A stretch of 64,000 nucleotides of DNA from an uncultured Lachnospiraceae bacterium (lineage in GTDB: Bacteria; Bacillota; Clostridia; Lachnospirales; Lachnospiraceae). Below are positions 54,402 through 61,114 of the stretch, piece after piece. The position numbers and the translations under genes are program-made. The first letter of the stretch is position 1; each line of letters starts with the position of its first letter. A model generated the notes under the pieces. The model did no database searches. It had not been told where the DNA came from and saw only the letters and a program-made list of their open reading frames with translations. The stretch covers positions 1 to 64,000 of the forward strand of contig CAJTPO010000019.1 in NCBI GenBank assembly GCA_910578115.1, in the 5' to 3' direction.

Positions 54402-55774
54402 AATTCAAACTTCTTAACCTCTATCCTGGAATTCATATCATAGAATCCAACCGTATTCTTATCCGAAATGACCGTCAGATTAAGTACATCATATAATCTG
54501 TGGTAAACCGTGAAGTTGTCTTCCTCGTAACCGGTCACCCCCAGCGAAAGCAGATACTCGCCACCCTGCAGATTCATCTCCTGCGTAAAATCCACCGCAT
54601 ACACTTCTCCCGCGCTCACCGGTTCCAGAAATGCCTTCTCGAACATGGTGTTGGTACCCGTGATCTCCGTTCCGCGCACATTCTTGATCGTAAATGCAAA
54701 AATAGGCGCCTGAAGGTCTTCCATCATCTTCACCTTCATATGAATCGTAAATACATTGCCTTTTATAATTGCGGAAGTTGTAATGCCCTTATCGTCACGG
54801 ATCTGATATTCCGTGATCACTGCCTTTTTGGAACCATATTCCAGAAGTTCCGGATTCTCTGCCATACCGCTTCCGGACACCTCTTCTGCCCCATGTGTGG
54901 AAACCGCCTCGGAAGATCCCTCTGCCGCTTCCTGTTCTCCCGCTGATAACTTTAACGCAGCACCGCTCCTTGACTTTGCGGCATTGCGAAGCTGTTCATC
55001 GTCAACCAGTCTCTCCTGTTCCTCTTCCGGCGCGGTATACTGCCCGACCAATACCTGCTTATAGGTATCGATCATCTCTTTCGCCGATCCCTCTCCCAGC
55101 TTCGTACCCTGATTCAAAAGCACTACTCTGTCACAGTATTTGCTGATACTGCTCAGATCATGGCTGACGAACACGATGGTCTTACCCATCTCCTTGAATT
55201 CTTCAAACTTATGATAGCATTTCGCCTGAAAGAAGACGTCACCTACCGACAATGCCTCATCCACGATCAAAATTTCCGGATCGATATTGATCGCCACCGC
55301 GAAGGCAAGACGCACAAACATACCGCTGGAATACGTCTTCACCGGCTGATATACATACTCCCCGATATCCGCAAATTCCAGAATGGAATCCAGCTTTTCG
55401 TCGATCTCTTTCTCCGTAAAACCGATCATGGTGCCGTTCAAATAGATATTCTCAATTCCATTATACTCGTTATTAAATCCCGCTCCGAGCTCCAACAGCG
55501 CCGAGATCCGCCCATTCACAGTCACACTCCCCCTTGTGGGGTTCAACACGCCTGTGATAATCTTCAGGATCGTAGACTTCCCGGAACCGTTCGTCCCGAT
55601 GATCCCTACACATTCCCCCTGCCTGATTGTCAGATTGACCCCTTTCAGAGCATGATGCTGGGTATGATGCTTCCCCCGTCCAAACCCCAATGTCTCCTTC
55701 AGACGGTCCGAAGGCTTATCATACAATTTATAAATTTTCTCGACATCCGTCACCTGAATCGCAATATTATCCAT
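54389..55774 (-). CDS. Polysaccharide ABC exporter ATPase with substrate-binding C-terminus (Wzt-like)
   Basis: A 461-residue ATPase: Walker A GTNGSGKST (about 60-68), signature YSSGMFVRLAFA (near 148-159), Walker B ILIVDEALSVGD and switch VSHDLSS. After a low-complexity linker (about 250-310) comes a beta-sandwich C-terminal domain (about 315-460) like Wzt-C. That domain recognises the finished glycan end before export. It pairs with the membrane subunit just upstream. The linked methyltransferase could create the recognised end group, as in O9-type systems. GGATAGGAT precedes the ATG. Confidence 0.9.
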   Translation of the reverse strand: MDNIAIQVTDVEKIYKLYDKPSDRLKETLGFGRGKHHTQHHALKGVNLTIRQGECVGIIGTNGSGKSTILKIITGVLNPTRGSVTVNGRISALLELGAGFNNEYNGIENIYLNGTMIGFTEKEIDEKLDSILEFADIGEYVYQPVKTYSSGMFVRLAFAVAINIDPEILIVDEALSVGDVFFQAKCYHKFEEFKEMGKTIVFVSHDLSSISKYCDRVVLLNQGTKLGEGSAKEMIDTYKQVLVGQYTAPEEEQERLVDDEQLRNAAKSRSGAALKLSAGEQEAAEGSSEAVSTHGAEEVSGSGMAENPELLEYGSKKAVITEYQIRDDKGITTSAIIKGNVFTIHMKVKMMEDLQAPIFAFTIKNVRGTEITGTNTMFEKAFLEPVSAGEVYAVDFTQEMNLQGGEYLLSLGVTGYEEDNFTVYHRLYDVLNLTVISDKNTVGFYDMNSRIEVKKFELCQG

Positions 55775-55836
55775 GATTTATCCTATCCACCGCAAGTGCT
55801 CCGTCTTCGGCTTCTGCTCCCATCAATTCCTACCCA

Positions 55837-56868
55837 TTAAAGCACATCCGCAAAATGCACCCGCATCTTCCGAAAGATCAGCGTCCCGATACAGAACAGA
55901 CTGATCGTAAAGATCCAGAAATAAGTAGACGAATAGAAATGCTCCCAGAACCACTCCTCTTCATAGATCGCACTTCTATATCCGTTTACAATATATACCA
56001 GCGGATTCAGCTTGAAGAGCATCTTCATATTATCCGTCTTAAGCATCGTAATACTCCACAGAATGGGGGTCGCCCACATACCGATCTGCAGCGCAATGGA
56101 AATGATCTGCTGCAGGTCCCGTATAAACACCACCAGCGCGCAGGTCAGATAACTCATGCCCAGCACCAGCAGAAACAGGCAGAAGCTGTAATAAATTAAC
56201 TGCAGTGTATAAAGTTTCGGATAATAACCATATCCTATGGACACGCACAACAGTACCACTACAAAAAATACATGAATAAAGGTTGCCGATATCACCTTGA
56301 TGATGGGCAGAATGCTGATATTGAATACTACCTTTTTGACCAGATAATTGTATTCAAGCAGTGCCATAGTCCCCTGCGTAATTGCCTCCGTGAAATAGAA
56401 CCATGGCACCAGACCGGCTGTCAGGTACAGAACATAGGGCACTTCCAGCCCGCTTGCCACCATCTGGCTTCTCGTGTCAAACACCTTATCAAACACGATC
56501 CAGTACATTACCACCGTGACAATGGGCTGCGCCGTAGCCCAGATAATGCCCAGATAAGATCCGGCGTACCGATTCTTGAAATCATTCTTCGACAGCTTCC
56601 AGATCATCTTCCTGCTCTGAAAAAGTTCCGCCGGAATGGTCAATATACGCTCATAAAAGATCGTAAAGATGATACAGGTAAACGCGATCAACACACAGCC
56701 GCTGACTTTCTTCATCTGCTCCGTCACCTGATCCGCCAACGGATTGTGATGCCGGATCAGCACGGCCGCCAGAAGCAGGCCAAGCCCCCAGAATACGGCG
56801 ACTCCTGCGGACTTCTTCGGTGTTTTTATTTTTTTGGTAGCATGATTGATATATTCTGTTTTTTCCAC
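55837..56868 (-). CDS. Polysaccharide ABC exporter permease (Wzm/TagG-like)
   Basis: A 343-residue membrane subunit of the ABC-2 type. After a short cytoplasmic N-terminus and two early hydrophobic segments (about 24-40 and 54-75) comes LSKNDFKNRYAGSYLGIIWA, the typical amphipathic entry helix. Six further segments follow (PIVTVVMYWIVFDKVF, GLVPWFYFTEAI and others). It moves undecaprenyl-linked glycan across the membrane with the ATPase encoded 62 nt downstream. It starts with GTG at 56868, with GGGAAATAG upstream. The extra N-terminal hairpin is longer than in classic Wzm. Confidence 0.88.
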   Translation of the reverse strand: MEKTEYINHATKKIKTPKKSAGVAVFWGLGLLLAAVLIRHHNPLADQVTEQMKKVSGCVLIAFTCIIFTIFYERILTIPAELFQSRKMIWKLSKNDFKNRYAGSYLGIIWATAQPIVTVVMYWIVFDKVFDTRSQMVASGLEVPYVLYLTAGLVPWFYFTEAITQGTMALLEYNYLVKKVVFNISILPIIKVISATFIHVFFVVVLLCVSIGYGYYPKLYTLQLIYYSFCLFLLVLGMSYLTCALVVFIRDLQQIISIALQIGMWATPILWSITMLKTDNMKMLFKLNPLVYIVNGYRSAIYEEEWFWEHFYSSTYFWIFTISLFCIGTLIFRKMRVHFADVL

Positions 56869-56887
56869 GTTTCTATTTCCCTGATCT

Positions 56888-57463
56888 CTATTCTGCGCAA
56901 TTTGTCATGTACTGCTCCGTATACGCCGCAATTCCTCCCCACTTCGTATCCTTCTCGGACATGACAGGCTCCACTCCCGCGGCAAGAGGCCAGTCGATAC
57001 CGATATCCGGATCGCTCCAGAGGATACCGCCTTCATCATTCGGATGATAGAAATCCGTACACTTATAGGCAAATTCCGCATAATCGGACAATACCAGGAA
57101 ACCGTGGGCAAAATTCTTCGGAATAAAGAACTGCTTCCTGTTCTCCGCCGAAAGTACCACCCCAAACCACTTCCCGTAGGTTGCAGAACCCGGCCTCAGA
57201 TCCACCGCCACGTCAAAGACTTCTCCGCTTACAACGCGCACCAGCTTGTCCTGCGGATACCGGATCTGAAAATGCAGCCCGCGAAGCACATGCTTCGTGG
57301 AGGCCGACTGATTGTCCTGCACGAAAACATGATCAATACCGGCCTCCTTAAAATCATTATAGTTATAGGTCTCCATAAAATAGCCTCTGGCATCCCCGAA
57401 TACCGTCGGAGTGATCACCTTGAGTCCTTCTATCTCACATGTCTCTACTGTTATTTTGCCCAT
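56888..57463 (-). CDS. rfbC: dTDP-4-dehydrorhamnose 3,5-epimerase
   Basis: A 191-residue cupin enzyme that epimerises C3 and C5 of dTDP-4-keto-6-deoxyglucose on the way to dTDP-L-rhamnose. Diagnostic blocks are GYFMETYNYNDFKEAGID, FVQDNQSASTKHVLRGLHFQ, KNFAHGFLVLSDYAEFAYKC and GGILWSDPDIGIDWP. The start MGKITVETC at 57463 has AAAGAGC and a further AAAGGAT upstream. It is separated from rfbA by a GH25 gene and palindromic repeat C. RfbD, the final reductase, is not in this window. Confidence 0.94.
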   Translation of the reverse strand: MGKITVETCEIEGLKVITPTVFGDARGYFMETYNYNDFKEAGIDHVFVQDNQSASTKHVLRGLHFQIRYPQDKLVRVVSGEVFDVAVDLRPGSATYGKWFGVVLSAENRKQFFIPKNFAHGFLVLSDYAEFAYKCTDFYHPNDEGGILWSDPDIGIDWPLAAGVEPVMSEKDTKWGGIAAYTEQYMTNCAE

Positions 57464-57484
57464 GCTCTTTATCATCCTTTCTGC

Positions 57485-57600
57485 TATAGTTAACGACATT
57501 AAAAATTTCGTTTTCGTCCTGCAAAAGCTCCCGTATATGGCTTTGGCAGGAACCGTAAGCAGAAATTTGTTATGTCGTTTACTATATGTCGTTTACTATA
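57485..57600. repeat. Palindromic repeat, copy C (long form)
   Basis: TATAGTTAACGACATTA (from 57485) and AGAAATTTGTTATGTCGTTTACTATA-type right end (to 57586, with the last 14 bp repeated again to 57600) match the arms of copy A. About 60 bp of extra sequence lies between them, including a hairpin (CCTGC...GCAGG, 57519-57550). It fills the gap between the GH25 stop and the rfbC ribosome binding site, so the rfbC leader transcript contains it. Confidence 0.7.
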
Positions 57601-57655
57601 ATGTATCCGGCAGCACAGCCGCCCTGTCGGAACAATACGGCTGCGCCCCTTTCTA

Positions 57656-59005
57656 TTATTCGTCTCCCACCGGCACATTACCGCTGTCGCCGTTTACCAC
57701 GCCGGAATATCCGCCGGCTCCTTTCGCATGATTGATGGACGTGTCAATGTTCATATAGCACAGATTCAGATCCACCCGCGTCTCAATGCCATCCACGGTA
57801 CCCTTGGAAGTATACTGCCACATATGATAATACTCCTCATAGGCAGGAATATCCGCATATTCAGCCAGCCACGTCTTATAGGAAGACAGTTCTTTCATAT
57901 CCACCTGTTCATTCAGCCAGTTCCTGGAGCCATAGATGCCCGTCTCATAGCCCGCCGCCGCGATCGTCTCCAGAAAAGCCTTATGAATCTTCGTCCGCTC
58001 GTCACTTTCCAGCCAGTCTGCACGGCCGCTTCCTCCGGCGCTCTCACTGTCCAGAAATACCGGATAATCTACATCATACTCCTCGATCAGCCGGATCACC
58101 ATACTGGCTTCCTCCACAGCTTCCACTTCATCCACCGCCTGCGTAAAGAAATACACACCCACCGGAATGTCCGCCTCTATGGCTCCTCTGATATTCTGCT
58201 CATACAGAGGATCGAGTACCAGCGCTCCCGTGGAAGCACCGCGGTATCCACAGCGGATAATGGCAAATTCCACCCCGGCATCCTTCACCTTCTCCCAGTC
58301 GATCTCCTTGTTCCATTTAGAAACGTCAATACCGATCCTGGCATTGCCATGGTCAAGCGCAAGCTCCGTATTCTCACTGCCGTCCGCCGCCTCCTCGGCG
58401 CCTTTCACTTCCTTATCCTCTTTCTCGGCATCAATATCGTCTTCCGTCATGATCAGATATTCAATATCATCCAGCACCTGATATTCTATTTCCTGTTTGA
58501 TCTGAATCGACGTGATCGTATTCGGAACCTGATATCCTTCCGCCTCCTTCAAAGATACACTGTATTCTCCGGCACGCATCCCGTCAATATAGATAATGCC
58601 GTCCTCGTCGCTGTCGGTATATTCGCCCATCCCCCGCACTTCAACCACAAAGGGATTCCCGGTCACCAGTCTGCCTATGCTGTCTACAATCATAATACGC
58701 AGATCCTTGGCAACGGAACTCATGACAAGGGACACACTTCTGCCCGCATACGTCTCAATGCTCTTAAATTTGACCTCCTCGTCAAAAAAGGTCTCGTCCC
58801 GCAAAAAGGCAGACAGATCATTACCTCTCTGCCCACCTGCTTCCCTGTCATCTTCCATTGCCGCAGTCTCCTGCACCTGCTCAGAAACGGAAAACCCCAG
58901 CTTCTGTTTGACAGTATCCAGATTCACGGCTGCGATCACACCTGTCACCGCTGCAAAAATAAAGATCACGGCAAACAGCATTCTTCTGATTCTCTTAGAG
59001 CCCAT
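57656..59005 (-). CDS. Membrane-anchored GH25 lysozyme-like protein
   Basis: A 449-residue protein with an N-terminal membrane helix (about 8-26). A beta-rich domain (about 70-160; [20 protein letters not shown]) like the SpaA/prealbumin fold and an acidic linker follow, then a GH25 domain (about 215-430). The GH25 part has [29 protein letters not shown] and catalytic FLDSES (Asp and Glu). GH25 enzymes cut the glycan strand of peptidoglycan between MurNAc and GlcNAc. The ATG at 59005 has AGAGG 6 nt upstream and overlaps the rfbA end. It is a smaller paralog of the protein at 61115. It may open the wall for polymer attachment. Confidence 0.85.
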   Translation of the reverse strand: MGSKRIRRMLFAVIFIFAAVTGVIAAVNLDTVKQKLGFSVSEQVQETAAMEDDREAGGQRGNDLSAFLRDETFFDEEVKFKSIETYAGRSVSLVMSSVAKDLRIMIVDSIGRLVTGNPFVVEVRGMGEYTDSDEDGIIYIDGMRAGEYSVSLKEAEGYQVPNTITSIQIKQEIEYQVLDDIEYLIMTEDDIDAEKEDKEVKGAEEAADGSENTELALDHGNARIGIDVSKWNKEIDWEKVKDAGVEFAIIRCGYRGASTGALVLDPLYEQNIRGAIEADIPVGVYFFTQAVDEVEAVEEASMVIRLIEEYDVDYPVFLDSESAGGSGRADWLESDERTKIHKAFLETIAAAGYETGIYGSRNWLNEQVDMKELSSYKTWLAEYADIPAYEEYYHMWQYTSKGTVDGIETRVDLNLCYMNIDTSINHAKGAGGYSGVVNGDSGNVPVGDE

Positions 59006-59864
59006 TTGCAACCTCTATCATGTATTGGCCATAATTCGTCTTCATCAATGGTTCCGCCAGCTTCAGGAGCTGTTCCTTCGTTATAAAGCCTCTCTTGTAG
59101 GCGATCTCTTCGATACAGGAGATATACAGCCCCTGTCTTTTCTGAAAAGCGGCCACAAAATCAGCAGCATCCAGCAGCGAATCATGATTTCCCGTGTCCA
59201 GCCACGCAAAACCACGTCCCAGCGTCTCCACCCGCAGGTCTCCTCTGCACAGATATTCGTTGTTAATACTCGTAATCTCGATCTCCCCTCTGGCCGACGG
59301 CTTCACATTGGCCGCGATCTCCACCACATCATTGTCGTAGAAGTACAATCCCGGCACCGCATAGTTGCTCTTCGGATGCTCCGGTTTCTCCTCAATGGAG
59401 AGCGCCTTCCCGTTCTCGTCAAACTCCACAACACCGTATTCTCTCGGATCTCTGACATAATATCCGAAAATGGTCGCTCCCTTTTCTCTGGCAGCCACCT
59501 CTCTTAATACCCTGGAAAAGCTCTGACCATAGAAAATATTGTCGCCCAGCACCAGGGCTACCCTGTCGCTGCCGATAAATTCCGCACCAATGATAAAGGC
59601 ATCCGCCAATCCTCTCGGATATTCCTGCACCGCATACTCCATCCGCAGCCCCAGCTGTTCTCCTGTTCCGAACAGTTCCTGAAACGATGCGATATCCCTG
59701 GGCGTCGATATAATCAGGATCTCCCGGATCCCCGCAAGCATCAGCGTGGACAACGGATAATAAATCATCGGTTTATCATAGATCGGCATGATCTGCTTCG
59801 AGACCGCCTTTGTCAACGGATACAGCCTGGTACCCGAGCCTCCCGCCAGAATAATTCCCTTCAT
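58995..59864 (-). CDS. rfbA: Glucose-1-phosphate thymidylyltransferase
   Basis: A 289-residue nucleotidyltransferase that joins glucose 1-phosphate and dTTP to give dTDP-glucose. The signature [20 protein letters not shown] (about 8-27), [18 protein letters not shown], the metal site [11 protein letters not shown] and [17 protein letters not shown] are all standard. GGGAAAGG precedes the ATG. Its last 11 nt overlap the start of the GH25 gene, implying co-translation. Together with rfbB and rfbC it supplies the rhamnose donor for the glycosyltransferases in the locus. Confidence 0.95.
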   Translation of the reverse strand: MKGIILAGGSGTRLYPLTKAVSKQIMPIYDKPMIYYPLSTLMLAGIREILIISTPRDIASFQELFGTGEQLGLRMEYAVQEYPRGLADAFIIGAEFIGSDRVALVLGDNIFYGQSFSRVLREVAAREKGATIFGYYVRDPREYGVVEFDENGKALSIEEKPEHPKSNYAVPGLYFYDNDVVEIAANVKPSARGEIEITSINNEYLCRGDLRVETLGRGFAWLDTGNHDSLLDAADFVAAFQKRQGLYISCIEEIAYKRGFITKEQLLKLAEPLMKTNYGQYMIEVANGL

Positions 59865-59968
59865 TCAAGATACCTTTCCCTTCCCGCTTAATTGCACCGT
59901 CCCTCCGGACAGCACACATTCTTCCTTAACCGCCGTGCTTCGACACTACAGTTAAGCTATCGTCCTTC

Positions 59969-61048
59969 TCAGACTTTATACATCTCCGTATAATACTTCT
60001 GGTAGTCACCGCTCGTGACATTCTTCATCCACTCTTCATGCTCAAAGAACCACCGGATCGTGCGCCTGATCCCCTCTTCGAACATGGTCTCCGGCTCCCA
60101 GCCGATCTCTTCCTTTATCTTATCCGGCGCAATGGCATACCTTCTGTCGTGTCCCTTGCGGTCCTCCACATATGTGATCAGATCTTCACTGACAAGCTCC
60201 CTGCGCGGATCGTCCTCCGCCAGCATTTCCTGCAGAGTTTTAATGATAATCCTGATAATCTCGATATTCTGCTTCTCATTATGGCCGCCCACATTGTAGG
60301 TCTCAAACAGTCTGCCCTGCTCCTGCACCATATCGATAGCCTTGGCATGATCCTCCACGTACAGCCAGTCGCGGACATTCTTCCCGTCCCCATAGACCGG
60401 AAGCTTCTTCCCCTGCAGTGCATTGTTGATGATCAACGGGATCAGTTTCTCCGGGAACTGGTACGGTCCGTAGTTGTTCGAACAGTTGGTGATATTCGCC
60501 GGGAAATGATAAGTATCCATATAGGATCTCACCAGCATGTCCGATCCCGCCTTGCTGGCAGAATATGGACTGTGCGGCGCATAGGGCGTCGTCTCATAAA
60601 AATAGCCGCCGTCCTCCTCCAGGGAACCATACACCTCATCCGTGGACACATGCAGGAATTTCCTGTCTTCCTTAAAGCTGCCGTCCGGCAGCTCCCACGC
60701 CGTCCTGGCACAATTCAGCATCACCGCCGTGCCCAGCACATTGGTCTGCACAAACACCTCCGGATTCCTGATACTCCTGTCCACATGACTCTCCGCTGCA
60801 AAATGCACCACCCTGTGGATCTCGTTAGCCGCAAATATCGCTGCAATGGCCTCTTTATCGCAGATATCCGCTTTGATAAACGTATAATTCTCCTGCCCCT
60901 CAAATTCCTTCAGATTCTCCAGATTCCCCGCATAGGTCAATGCGTCCACGTTGATGATCCGGATCTCTTTACCGTATTTGCGAAACATATAATGAATATA
61001 GTTGGATCCGATAAAACCGGCTCCTCCCGTTACAAGATAAGTCCTCAT
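59969..61048 (-). CDS. rfbB: dTDP-glucose 4,6-dehydratase
   Basis: A 359-residue SDR enzyme converting dTDP-glucose to dTDP-4-keto-6-deoxyglucose. It has the NAD motif VTGGAGFIGSNYIHYM (about 6-21), HFAAESHVDRSI, the catalytic STDEVYGSL (Asp and Glu following Thr) and YSASKAGSD (Tyr-x3-Lys). NNYGPYQFPEKLIPL and NVGGHNEKQN also fit RfbB. The start MRTYLVTGG at 61048 has AAAGGAGAG upstream; an ATG at 61111 would add 21 residues not seen in the family. It lies 65 nt downstream of the large GH25 gene and 104 nt upstream of rfbA. Confidence 0.95.
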   Translation of the reverse strand: MRTYLVTGGAGFIGSNYIHYMFRKYGKEIRIINVDALTYAGNLENLKEFEGQENYTFIKADICDKEAIAAIFAANEIHRVVHFAAESHVDRSIRNPEVFVQTNVLGTAVMLNCARTAWELPDGSFKEDRKFLHVSTDEVYGSLEEDGGYFYETTPYAPHSPYSASKAGSDMLVRSYMDTYHFPANITNCSNNYGPYQFPEKLIPLIINNALQGKKLPVYGDGKNVRDWLYVEDHAKAIDMVQEQGRLFETYNVGGHNEKQNIEIIRIIIKTLQEMLAEDDPRRELVSEDLITYVEDRKGHDRRYAIAPDKIKEEIGWEPETMFEEGIRRTIRWFFEHEEWMKNVTSGDYQKYYTEMYKV

Positions 61049-61114
61049 TCCCAACTGCTCTCCTTTCTCAATATACCCTATATAATACTGCCACAAGGCA
61101 CCAAAATGCAACCC

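Noticed and set aside
57607..57645. Terminator after the small GH25 gene
   Set aside because: A CAGCCG/CGGCTG stem is present, but the loop is long and no U-tract follows; evidence is too weak.
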